Part shown: one piece after another, positions 1-8,469 of the stretch
How positions within the stretch are numbered: the stretch's first letter is position 1
Layout of the letters: each line of letters opens with the position of its first letter
DNA from: JAHEEL01 sp942491345
Lineage (GTDB): Bacteria > Actinomycetota > Acidimicrobiia > Spongiisociales > UBA5794
Assembly: GCA_942491345.1 (NCBI GenBank)
Contig: CALOAN010000042.1
Coordinates: forward strand, 1-64,000
Direction of reading: 5' to 3'
Length of the DNA: 64,000 nt
The notes under the pieces: model-generated
Databases searched by the model: none
Seen by the model: only the letters and a program-made list of their open reading frames with translations
What the model was told of the DNA's origin: nothing
Program-made: the position numbers and the translations under genes

Positions 1-69
1 GCGATTCGCAGCCCGTGGAATGAGGAGTTGATCCGACTTCGGAGTGCTCGCGCCTCGAATCGCCGCCAT
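1..69 (-). CDS. Possible partial gene running off the left edge
   Basis: An open frame on the minus strand starts at an ATG at 69-67 and stays open to the window edge (23 residues, beginning MAAIRGASTP). It lies downstream of the putative RiPP precursor and cyclase and in the same orientation. In lasso-type clusters the missing genes would be the PqqD-like leader-binding protein (B1) and the leader peptidase (B2). That makes this position a candidate, but no diagnostic residue is visible in so short a fragment and I see no clear ribosome binding site. It could equally be chance. Confidence 0.25.
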   Translation of the reverse strand, partial: MAAIRGASTPKSDQLLIPRAANR

Positions 70-196
70 GATCAGAATCAGCACTTGAAGCGATAGATCC
101 CCTGGCGAGCACGTTACCCCCGCATGGGCTTCTGTCCGCGCAGGCTGGAATTGACCGTGGGTAGATCGCAAGACTCCAATCGCGGCGCAAGAAACC

Positions 197-236
197 AGAC
201 ACCGTATCGGAGACCATACCAAGACACCGTATCGGA
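197..236. repeat. 15-bp direct repeat pair downstream of the RiPP precursor
   Basis: The 15-base word agacaccgtatcgga occurs at 197-211 and again at 222-236, a centre-to-centre spacing of 25 bp, between the precursor stop and the next possible gene. Two identical copies at about 2.4 helical turns could be an operator for a dimeric regulator or a small duplication. No function can be assigned from sequence alone. Confidence 0.5.
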
Positions 237-251
237 TGAGGGAGCTGCTAG

Positions 252-401
252 CTAGGAGGGCTTGTCCCTGGTCAAGTCGTGGGTACTTGGATCATTCTTG
301 AAGCCGGGCTTTGGCTTGGTCTTCATTTGCACGCGGTCCATCCTGCCGAGATTCCGAAGATTCGGTTTGTTGTAGGTGCGCGCATCGCCAGAACCGTTCA
401 T
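252..401 (-). CDS. Putative lasso-type RiPP precursor peptide
   Basis: A 49-residue peptide just downstream of the asparagine-synthetase-like gene on the same strand. Its N-terminal half contains YNKPNLRNLG, which matches the Y-x-x-P-x-L-x-x-(L/I)-G leader motif bound by the RRE/PqqD-like B1 protein in lasso peptide pathways. The C-terminal half (KTKPKPGFKND...RDKPS) would be the core. It ends in Ser, as in lasso peptides modified at a C-terminal Ser by cluster-encoded kinases. The core is not canonical: Gln, not Thr, sits at the usual -2 position. A standard 7-9-residue ring closed on Asp is possible only if the core starts at the Pro after Thr-Lys (Asp then at position 8). An in-frame ATG at 488 overlaps the upstream stop by 11 nt and would give 78 residues. 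I prefer ATG 401 because it gives a normal leader length. Confidence 0.55.
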   Translation of the reverse strand: MNGSGDARTYNKPNLRNLGRMDRVQMKTKPKPGFKNDPSTHDLTRDKPS

Positions 402-477
402 CAAGCACCATGCTACCGAGCGTTCGACACAATCCGGTGATCTCCGTGGTAGCGACCTAGGCCGTCGAGCCACGCCA

Positions 478-2295
478 TCAGCGTCCATGCGCTCCAGAGT
501 GACTCTCGCTCAAGGAATTCGGGGGTCGCGCGTCCCACGCATCAAGCAGCTGGGCATATCGACGGCTGTCGAGGTACGGGCGAGCGACTTCGGACACCTC
601 GGGATACCGGTTGCGGTACTGCTTGCCATGTACGTCGAGCAGAGCGTTGAGATACTCATCGGCAACGGTCTTGGTGCGGCGGTTGAGGACAGAAGCCGGC
701 AAGGAACCTGAGAAAGCAGCACGAGTGAGTGATTTCGACCGGCCGTCGTAGGGGCGGTCGCCGACGGGCAGCGACGCCACGAACTCGACAAGATCCTTGT
801 CGAGGTACGGCTGGGAGAGCCCGATCCCGCGTGAGGCGTACTGGGCCTCCTGCACCTCATTGATCCACGTGAGCAACGGGTGCAGGCTGGCTGAGACCAC
901 GCCGGACTGCGTGAGTGACGGATAGTCAAACTCGAACGGAGCCATTTCGATCACATCCCCGTCGAGATAGTCTCGGAGCTCATCACTCACCAGCCCGGGG
1001 AAGGTGCCGTCTCTGCCGGGGAACGCCAGTCGAACCGCCTTCTTCATGGAGACTGGCAGGGCGCCGCGCACCAACTCGTCGAAGACGTCGATGATGCTCC
1101 GTCCGGTCCAGTTGATGTGGGCCCGGAGGTCGCGAACCCGCCGCATCGGGGAGCCGGATCGGAATCGGTCGAGAACGAATTGGTCTTGGTTGAGTACCTG
1201 GTCGCCGCCGATGCCCGTGAAGGCAAGATCTGCACCCGCTTGTTCGCCGATCAACGCCGTGTGGGTCCACATGTCTCTGATCCGGTTGACCCGCGGTTGA
1301 TCGCCGACCCACATGTCTTCATCGAAGGCGTCAATGCCCTGAATGCTCGGTATGAAGTCGTGATGGGCAAAGGGCTGTTGGGACACGATGTCGTCAATCC
1401 ACACCGACTCGTCGATGGCATGGCCCGGGAAGACGGCCGACACCGTATGGAAGGGTGCCGGTAGGCGGCCTTCGTCAACAAGGATGTGTGCCGACGCCGC
1501 GATGGCGCTGCTGTCGAGGCCGCCGCTGAGGTGACTCACTGCGCCGCTGGACGCTTCCAACCGGTGCTTCATGGCGTTGGCCAGCCGGTCGCGAAACTCG
1601 CCCTCGACGCGCTGCCGTGATGGGGGCGGGAGCGAATCCTGGCTGGGGTCCCAATACCCGAGTTCCGAATAGCCCGTCGGATCGGCGATGAGGGCAGTCG
1701 CCGGTCGGACCCGCCGGATTCCGTCGAAGAATGTGAAACGAGTCTCCTTGAAATCCCCGGTCAAGTACTCGGCAACTGATCGGGCACATGGCTCAACGGG
1801 TCGATGCGAGGTCGTGACGAGCTGCTTCGGTTCGGACGCGAACCGGATACCAGAAGGCGTACGTTCGAAGAACAACGGTTTGGCGGCGAATCGGTCCCGA
1901 ACGGCGATGGCTTGCCGCTTCAGATCGTCCCAGATGACAAACGCGAAGTCGCCGTCGATGACGTTGAAGCAATCGACCCCGGCCCGTCGATACGCCTCGA
2001 GAATGAGCTGTGAGTCGCTCATGCCGGACGTGAGGGATTGGCCGCCGGCGCGTGAGCGCAGGCCATCTCGATTCCAGAGCCGAAGGTCACCGACGATCGC
2101 GAGATGAGGGCTTGTGGGTCTTTGCTGCCCCGACGTCCTGTTGGAGCGAATGGCCGAGCCGGCGAGGACACAATGCTCGAACGAAGCGTGCTCGACTCCG
2201 CTGCTCGTCCGATGAGGCACAGGCATGAGCATGGCGTCGACCTCTTGAGGTGCCACGGGGCGCTGCCAATCGACGACGACGGCGAGTCCTCCCAT
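478..2295 (-). CDS. Asparagine synthetase-like protein, probable lasso peptide cyclase (C protein)
   Basis: 605 residues with the two-domain layout of asparagine synthetase B. An N-terminal Ntn/GATase-like domain spans about residues 1-190. A C-terminal ATP-PPase domain follows, with the PP-loop SGGLDSSAIA near residue 255. The N-terminus begins MGG, so the Cys-2 nucleophile needed for glutamine hydrolysis is absent. This is typical of the lasso cyclase branch, which adenylates the ring Asp/Glu instead of making asparagine. A purine-rich AGGGG precedes the ATG by 6-7 nt. The neighbours (nucleotidyltransferase upstream, short leader-bearing peptide downstream) support a RiPP role, but a specialised amidotransferase for surface sugars cannot be excluded. 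The frame is intact throughout. Confidence 0.75.
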   Translation of the reverse strand: MGGLAVVVDWQRPVAPQEVDAMLMPVPHRTSSGVEHASFEHCVLAGSAIRSNRTSGQQRPTSPHLAIVGDLRLWNRDGLRSRAGGQSLTSGMSDSQLILEAYRRAGVDCFNVIDGDFAFVIWDDLKRQAIAVRDRFAAKPLFFERTPSGIRFASEPKQLVTTSHRPVEPCARSVAEYLTGDFKETRFTFFDGIRRVRPATALIADPTGYSELGYWDPSQDSLPPPSRQRVEGEFRDRLANAMKHRLEASSGAVSHLSGGLDSSAIAASAHILVDEGRLPAPFHTVSAVFPGHAIDESVWIDDIVSQQPFAHHDFIPSIQGIDAFDEDMWVGDQPRVNRIRDMWTHTALIGEQAGADLAFTGIGGDQVLNQDQFVLDRFRSGSPMRRVRDLRAHINWTGRSIIDVFDELVRGALPVSMKKAVRLAFPGRDGTFPGLVSDELRDYLDGDVIEMAPFEFDYPSLTQSGVVSASLHPLLTWINEVQEAQYASRGIGLSQPYLDKDLVEFVASLPVGDRPYDGRSKSLTRAAFSGSLPASVLNRRTKTVADEYLNALLDVHGKQYRNRYPEVSEVARPYLDSRRYAQLLDAWDARPPNSLSESHSGAHGR

Positions 2296-2359
2296 TACCC
2301 GCCCCTAGGTTTCGCGGACCAGGGAATCCCGTACCCCCCGAGGCTGGATTCGAGCATTG

Positions 2360-3529
2360 TCACGGCTTTGCGCTGTGGTTGTGGGTCCGCCCCGACGCCG
2401 CGTGCCCGGGCAGTGGGCTACCGACGCTCCGGCGGACGGCTTGGATCTCGGCTCGCTGGCTCCAGCGCCATCGAAGAAGCGCCACCGGATACGGACAGTT
2501 GCACCCTGGGTACCGATCGTCGATAACGTGGCGCGGCGGGAAGAACCGGTGAACCATCGCTTGGGTCACATCGAGTCGACGCCCGGCAACGAGATAGCTG
2601 GCGAACGATTCACGTCGGAAGCTCCTGGTCCAGCTGTCCTGGCCCTTCAGCCGGATCCGGTCCGGCCACACCGTCTTGAGCAGGATCTGCCCGCTGCGAG
2701 ACAGATCTCTGGGCAGCGGGGAGGGTCGGTCGAGCACGTCGCACACATAGCCGAGCGAGAATCGAACCAGATCCGTCCAGCCTTCCGCTTCGGCAAAGGA
2801 TGCGACGAAATCCCAGTCCGGCCCTGCGTCGAGCATCCGGCCCACGTCCGATATGTGAAGGAGGTCGGCGAAGTTGTCGCGGAACAGATGGAAGAGTGCT
2901 TGGAGGAGCGATAACTCCAGATCCAGTGCGAGGACCGCGCCAGCCTCTCCGACGGAGATGCATTCGGTCCGCTGCCACATCAGGTCGGTCTGTCGCGTCG
3001 GCACCACGAGATTGATCGGGTCGACGTGCAGGTCGATCATCACGCCCTCAACGACGAGCGAGTATTCGAAGACTCTCCCTTCGGCCACCATTGAGTCGAC
3101 TGCCGCTCGACGCTCGGGGTCTGCGTCGAGTTCCTGGACCAGTTCGCCGAGGCGATGAGCTTGGTCCGGATTGACGAAAACGTCGATGTCGACGAAGGGG
3201 CGGAGTTCGGGTTGGGCGTACCAGCGGGTCCCGATCGCGAGTCCTTTGAAGAGTGCGACTTCGATGCTGATGGATTCCGAGACCTCGACCAAACGGCCGA
3301 GTGCTCTGATCGCAGTCTGGGTGCTGCCAGCTGAAGCCAAGCTCCTCATCGACAGTCTGACGAGTGCCTCGTGGTCACCGTCGATTCCCTGGTTGCGCAC
3401 CGCATCGTCGAGCAGTGGTGCGAGTCCATGCTCGACGGCGGATGTGACGATCGGCATCGAGATGCGGTACCCCTCTGGGAACTCTTCACCTTGGACGAAT
3501 CTGAGGAGGTCCGGGTGTGGCGCTGCCAT
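2360..3529 (-). CDS. Nucleotidyltransferase family protein (NTP_transf_5-like), RiPP-associated
   Basis: 389 residues from the ATG at 3529 (MAAPHPDLLRF). The open frame extends further upstream, but that part overlaps a degenerate cyclase fragment and looks non-coding. The central stretch with ALFKGLAIGTRWY...RPFVDIDVFV carries the K-G-x(n)-W-Y and D-I-D-(V/I) signature of the Pol-beta-like NTP_transf_5 family. Members commonly lie beside lasso peptide genes, for example the nucleotidyltransferase of the paeninodin-type cluster, and are thought to modify the peptide or a phosphorylated terminus. The gene lies 64 bp upstream of the cyclase and is probably cotranscribed with it. The exact substrate is unknown. 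Confidence 0.7.
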   Translation of the reverse strand: MAAPHPDLLRFVQGEEFPEGYRISMPIVTSAVEHGLAPLLDDAVRNQGIDGDHEALVRLSMRSLASAGSTQTAIRALGRLVEVSESISIEVALFKGLAIGTRWYAQPELRPFVDIDVFVNPDQAHRLGELVQELDADPERRAAVDSMVAEGRVFEYSLVVEGVMIDLHVDPINLVVPTRQTDLMWQRTECISVGEAGAVLALDLELSLLQALFHLFRDNFADLLHISDVGRMLDAGPDWDFVASFAEAEGWTDLVRFSLGYVCDVLDRPSPLPRDLSRSGQILLKTVWPDRIRLKGQDSWTRSFRRESFASYLVAGRRLDVTQAMVHRFFPPRHVIDDRYPGCNCPYPVALLRWRWSQRAEIQAVRRSVGSPLPGHAASGRTHNHSAKP

Positions 3530-3569
3530 GTCGTTCCGATCGTAGTGGCCGACGCTGCGGGAACACGCG

Positions 3570-3881
3570 TCAAGTGGCACCGTCAGGTCTTCGTCGAGAC
3601 CCGTTGAGACCCTCCGTCGCTGCCAACCCTCCGGATCGGGTCCACGGGTCTTGGCTGGCCCACCTTTGGGGGCTACCGAAAATGGAGAATCGACCGGTCG
3701 TTGGGACCGCCATTGGGCATGGAGGCATCGTGGATCCAGCCTCTCCAAGCTCAGAATGGGCGAACGCCAACCGTGCTGAGCTGCTTCGGGCGCGGTGTTC
3801 GAGGACGAGATCCAGCATCGAATCAACCGCGCGTGTGGTGATTGGGCGAATCCAGTCGATATCGACCGCGAAGCCACCCAT
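3570..3881 (-). pseudogene. Truncated N-terminal fragment of a second asparagine synthetase-like cyclase
   Basis: About 100 residues beginning MGGFAVDIDWIRP, closely parallel to MGGLAVVVDWQRP at the start of the cyclase at 478-2295. Similarity continues patchily to a SIFG-x-PQRW stretch that matches AIVG-x-LRLWNR. The remaining ~500 residues, including the PP-loop domain, are missing, and the nucleotidyltransferase begins within 45 bp of the end. A good ribosome binding site (GGAGGA, about 8 nt upstream of the ATG) is still present. I read it as the remnant of a duplicated cyclase that lost its body by deletion. Confidence 0.6.
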
Positions 3882-4036
3882 CAGGCTGGTCCTCCAGCGG
3901 TTGCGCCGAGGGCTTGTTCTGATGCAGTGGCCGAGTTCGGGCCGGTGGGCGACATGGTCCTGCCAGCGTACCGGTCGGCGGCTGACGAGAGGGAACACCG
4001 CAATGGTGCGAGCAAGCGGGCATCTACCATCCGCTC

Positions 4037-5847
4037 ATGCGCCCGCTCCGTCGACCATTCCCAACCAAACGAGACCCGGAGGAATCAACGGACGGGGCCT
4101 CGACCACGACGTCGCAGATGGGCCAACTCGTCGCGATGTTCCGCTTCGCGAAGCCGTACCGGATTCGGCTCATCGTCGGGACGTTGGCCGTGGTGGTGTC
4201 GGCCGGGTTGGGGCTGGTGTTCCCGATCATCATGGGCGACCTCGTCGACACCGTCGTGCCGAGTGCCGGGGCCGAGACCGGGAGTCTGGACCGGTACGGA
4301 GCGATCCTCATCGGCGTGTTCGTGGTCCAGGCCGTGTTCAACTACATCCGGACGTACCAGCTGGCCGTTGTCGGTCAGGGTGTCGTCGCCGACATTCGCC
4401 GGGCCGTGTTCGACCGGGTTGTCCGGCTGCCGGTTCCGTTCTTCGACCGCAACCTCTCAGGCGACATCACGTCACGGTTGACGTCTGACGCCGCCGAAGT
4501 TCAGTACACCGTCTCTACCGTCCTGGCGCAGGCCCTGTCCCAAGGCATCACGCTTGTCGGCGGTGTCATTCTTTTGATCGTGTTGAGCCCGATCCTCTCG
4601 CTGACCGTTCTGACGTTCCTGCCGGTCATCATCGGAATCGCCGTTGTGTTCGGGCGCAGACTGCGGAGGCTCTCGGCGGAATTCCAGGACCAGATAGCGA
4701 GTAGCCAACTCGCTCGCGAGCGAAGCCATCTCCGCGGTCCGGGTCGTCAAGTGGTTCTCGGGCGAGGATGCGATCACCAGCCAATACGACCGAGACATTG
4801 TGGCGTCGTACAAGACCGCCGTTCACCGGGCACGCCTCCAGGCGCTGTTCGTCCCGTTGATCACGTTCTTCGGGTTCTCCACCGTCGCCCTCGTCCTTTG
4901 GGCTGGCGGACGTCTCGTCGTTCGTGGCGATCTCACCGCGGGCGAGCTTGTGACATTCCTCCTCTACACGCTGACCGTTGCCGGGGCGATTGCGTCCTTC
5001 ACCGGCTTGTACACCCAGGTGCAGACCTCGCTCGGCGCATCCCGGAGAATCTTCGGTCTGCTCGAGGAGGCTCCGGAGGTGGCGATTCCGGACACTCCGA
5101 CAGAACCTGAGGATCCCTCCGGCGGCATCCGGTTCGAGGCTGTCGACTTCTCGTATGAAGGACGGGACGTGGAGGTCTTGTCCGACATCGATCTCGAAGT
5201 GAGGCCAGGCGAGATGGTCGCGCTCGTCGGACCGTCGGGTGCAGGCAAGTCCACGATCGTGGAACTGATCCCGCGGTTCTACGACGTCGACCGCAGGGCG
5301 GGTTCTCGTCGACGGGGTCGACGTTCGGGATCGGGACATCGCCTCGCTGCGACAGCGGATGGCGGCGGTGCCGCAGGAAGTGCAGCTGTTCTCGGGAACG
5401 ATCGCTGAGAACCTCCGGATCGCCAAGCCCGATGCCAGCGACGATGAGCTCGTTGCGGCCTGTCGCTCGGCGAACGCCCACCGCTTCGTCGAGACCTTCC
5501 CCGATGGCTACGACAGCGTGGTCGGGGAGCGGGGGTTCAGCTCTCGGGTGGGCAGCGGCAGCGCATTGCGATCGCTCGAGCCTGCTCGCCGATCCCGAAG
5601 ATCCTCATCCTCGACGAGGCGACGAGTTCGCTCGACGCCGAATCGGAGGGACTCGTTCAGGAGGCGCTCGAGCACCTCATGGAGGGACGAACCACACTCG
5701 TGATTGCCCACCGGCTGAGCACGGTGATTGCCGCCGATCGACTGGTGGTCCTGGCGGAGGGCCGGATCGTCGAGGAGGGCACGCATGCAGAACTACTCGC
5801 ACGTGACGGGCTGTACGCGGTTGTATGCGAAGCAGTTGGAGGTGTGA
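4037..5847 (+). pseudogene. ABC exporter (fused TM and ATPase domains), multiply frameshifted
   Basis: About 600 residues of a half-size type IV exporter. The transmembrane domain covers roughly the first 330 residues, followed by a nucleotide-binding domain with Walker A GPSGAGKST (about 5227-5253), a Q-loop region AAVPQEVQLFSG, signature LSGGQRQR (about 5540), Walker B ILILDEATSSLD and H-loop IAHRLST. The frame is broken near 4720, 5295 and 5535, by a compensated pair around 5585-5605, and near 5818. After the last break the natural C-terminus YAKQLEV ends at 5845-5847. All motifs survive, which suggests either sequencing indels or very recent inactivation. It is divergent from the cyclase fragment and matches the D component (export and immunity) of lasso clusters. 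A lipid or drug exporter is the alternative. Confidence 0.8.
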
Positions 5848-5849
5848 AG

Positions 5850-5904
5850 AACAAGAACCAAGAACCCGAAGAACGCCAAGACAGTGTCCCGGCTGGTTCT
5901 TGTT
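5850..5904. terminator. Perfect 11-bp inverted repeat between convergent genes
   Basis: AACAAGAACCA at 5850-5860 is exactly complementary to TGGTTCTTGTT at 5894-5904, with a 33-nt loop. It starts 3 bp after the reconstructed stop of the ABC exporter and lies before the convergent end of the tyrosine kinase gene at 5973. A bidirectional terminator is the simplest reading. The large loop and the lack of a T-run lower my confidence. Confidence 0.4.
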
Positions 5905-5972
5905 GGAATGCGTGAGGTATTCGAGCTCGTGTTGGCTGGTCCCGCACTCCGGCCGTCGACATTGCGGTCGGG

Positions 5973-7565
5973 TTATCCCTTGGCCTTTCGGGCGGCGGCG
6001 CCGTAGCCGTAGCCGTAGCCGTAGCCGGGTTTCTTGGACGAGTCGGTGGCTCGGTTGTAGACGTAGCCGATGATCGGCTTGCCGGTGATCTCGATGCGGG
6101 CCCGGGCCTCTTGGAGCTTCCTTTGGCTGGTTCCTTCGACAACGACCATCAGAACTGCATCCGCCTGGTGGGCGATATCGGTGGTCTCCGCCACGGCAAG
6201 GACCGGCGGAGCATCGATGATGACGAACTCCTGACCGGCGGTGAGTGCGGGCATCGCTTGTTGGAAGGCTGGGGAGCGGAAGAACCGTGCCGGGTCCGTG
6301 GAGCGCGAAGATCCGGCCGGCACGAAGAGCAGATCGGTTTGCGCACCGACTCCCCATTGGCGGATCAGGTCGGTCGCATCGCCCTCGGTGGCCGACAGGT
6401 CGGTGAGGCCGGGGACATTGGCGAGGTTGGCGAGGGTGGTGAGTCCGAGGGTTCGTTCGTCGGCGTCGATGAGGAGCGGTCGTTGACCGCTGCCCGCCGC
6501 TGCGACAGCCAGGTTGAGCGAGGTCACCGTCTTGCCGTCTTCGGGCCCGGTCGATGTCACGACCACCGTCTTGCCGTTGATCGCACCGAGGGCGAGCTTG
6601 AGGGAGGAGACGATGAAGTGGTAGGACTCCGCCGCGATCGAATTCGGATCGGTGACCGTTGGCGCCGGACCCTTCACCTTGACGGACGAGTACTCGGGAA
6701 CGGTACCCAGCAGCGGCGCGTCGAGCACGGAAGCCGGTGTGTTGCGGCTCTCCACTTGGTCGCGGCGCTCTTCCCGCCACCACGACCAGGCGCCGGCCGC
6801 GATGAGGCCGAGAACTCCCGCGATCGCCGCGTTGCGATAGGGTCTCGGCGCGATCTGCGCTGCGTAGTTCGGGGCGTCGTAGAGTCGAACGCCGGTGCCG
6901 TAGAGGGCGGTGTTGACGGCGATCTGCTCGATCTGGGTGTCGAGGGCGTAGAGCTGTTCCAACTGGGCGTTTCGCTGTGCTTCGAGCGCCGCGCTTTCTG
7001 GTACTTCGGCGAGTGCAGCGTCCGTCTCCGCGATACGAACCCGCAGTTCAAGTTTGGAGTTCTGCAATGTGGCCACGGCGCTCTGCGACGCAGCCTGTGT
7101 CTGTTCGGCAACAATCTCACCGTAGGCGGCTACCACCGCATCGACGACGTCAATCGCCCCCTGCCCGGTCGGCTGGGTGGCGCTGATCGTGAGCAGGTCG
7201 ACGTCGAACTCGCCTTCGGCCGAAACCACACCCTGAATCTCGTCGGCGTCGGGGTTGCCGCCAAGGATTTCGGATGCGCGGACGGCCACCGGGCGGGAAA
7301 TGAAGACCTCGGCCTCGTTGGCGACGTAGCGGCCCTGGTCGATGTAGGCGGTGAACGGGTCGGTGAACACGGCCGTGCCGCGTGGATCGCTGAGGAGCAC
7401 CGAGCCGGTCGCGCTTGTAGACCAGTGGCTGCGTGACGGAGACGCCGTAGCCGATCGCTGCTGCGATCACCGTCGCGAAGACGATCAAGAACTTGTGGCG
7501 CCAGAGCGCCGCGAAGAGACTGGGTTGCTGCTCGATGGTGATCGTCCCCCAACGCGTGGCCGCAT
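5973..7565 (-). pseudogene. Wzc-type tyrosine autokinase / chain-length regulator 1, two frameshifts
   Basis: Polysaccharide co-polymerase fused to a BY-kinase, about 530 residues. The N-terminal Wzz domain has membrane spans at IVFATVIAAAIGYGV and about residues 240-260. The cytoplasmic kinase has Walker A TSTGPEDGKTVTSLN, Walker A' LLIDADERTLGLT and Walker B FVIIDAPPVL. The Tyr-rich tail GYGYGYGYG is the autophosphorylation cluster typical of BY-kinases. The open part covers 5973-7400. The N-terminus continues in two other frames: a base appears lost in a G-run near 7546 and one gained near 7405. The ATG at 7565 gives RPRVGGTIT, matching RPIGGTIN in the paralogue. It is the last gene of the minus-strand set kinase 2, PP2C, kinase 1. 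Confidence 0.8.
6001..6024. repeat. Hexanucleotide repeat ccgtag x4 encoding the Tyr-rich kinase tail
   Basis: Four tandem copies of ccgtag (minus strand ctacgg) encode the Gly-Tyr repeats at the C-terminus of kinase 1. Copy-number slippage would change the number of phosphorylatable tyrosines without changing the frame. Confidence 0.75.
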
Positions 7566-7605
7566 CTTAGGGATGCGGCGATTGATTCATTGGGGATGAC
7601 CACCT

Positions 7606-8466
7606 TCAGGGCTGCCGGTAGACCGCGACCGCAATGTTGTCCCCGGCGCCGCCGGAGAAGCTCTCGGAAAGGAGGAGCTCGGCCGCGGCCGGTGGGGCGA
7701 GCTGCGCGGCCGACCGGAGTGTTCCTTTGAGATCTGTCGCGAAGTCGATGAAGCCGTCCGTGGTGAGGATCACTGCTGCGCGGTCTGGGAGCTTCTTCTC
7801 TGCGACGCTGATCGCTGCGGGATCGGTCTCAGAGGACAGGAACTCGCTATCGGTGCCGAGACGCTTCGAGCGGCGGCGGGTCGCCACGTATCCCGCGGTG
7901 TCGCCGATGGTGGTGGCCGCGATTGCATCGCCGCGGACCGCTGCGATGGTGAGGGAGGTTCGGCTCGTGTTTCGAGGTGGGGGCAACGTCGGAACGATCT
8001 CGGCCACCGCGGCGATCGCCGCGCCGGCCAGCTGGCGGATCACGACTTCGAGCGGTGCATCGATGACACCGGGAGCAGTATCCGCGATCGCCGATGTGGC
8101 GGCTCGGGCCGCGTCGAATCCCTGATGGCCGTCGGCGACGACAAGGACTGTCGTGGTGCCATCGGTGGCGGCGTAGGCGGCGTCTTCGTTGGGGTCGACG
8201 TGGGGGTAGCCCTTGGGGAAGCGTCCTCTGGAGATACCGATCGCGAGGTTGGGGGCGACTTCTGTGATGGCGACTTCTTCGAGTTCGGTGTGGTCTTCGC
8301 CGAGGAGGAGGGCGGAGTGGAAGGTGGGGGGCGTCGGATCGATCTGGGGCAATTCGCTTGGATCGGTCGCGTTCACGTCTTGACCCCCTCCGTCAGCGCC
8401 CGGCGGCGCTGCCACCTCCCCCTGAGGAGGAGGAGTGGGTCGGGGTTCTCGGTTGTCCGCGGGCAC
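7606..8466 (-). CDS. PP2C-family protein phosphatase
   Basis: 286 residues from a GTG that lies 4 nt after the stop of the upstream kinase, so translation is probably coupled. After a Pro-rich N-terminus of about 45 residues come the metal-binding motifs of PPM/PP2C phosphatases: PNEDA near residue 90, VVADGHQG near 110, TTDGFIDF near 230 and GAGDNIAVAV near the C-terminus. No transmembrane segment or signal peptide is evident, so it should be cytoplasmic. It sits between two tyrosine autokinases. PP2C enzymes classically act on Ser/Thr, and capsule kinases usually pair with LMW-PTP or PHP phosphatases, so its real target is open. Confidence 0.85.
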   Translation of the reverse strand: MPADNREPRPTPPPQGEVAAPPGADGGGQDVNATDPSELPQIDPTPPTFHSALLLGEDHTELEEVAITEVAPNLAIGISRGRFPKGYPHVDPNEDAAYAATDGTTTVLVVADGHQGFDAARAATSAIADTAPGVIDAPLEVVIRQLAGAAIAAVAEIVPTLPPPRNTSRTSLTIAAVRGDAIAATTIGDTAGYVATRRRSKRLGTDSEFLSSETDPAAISVAEKKLPDRAAVILTTDGFIDFATDLKGTLRSAAQLAPPAAAELLLSESFSGGAGDNIAVAVYRQP

Positions 8467-8469
8467 CGG

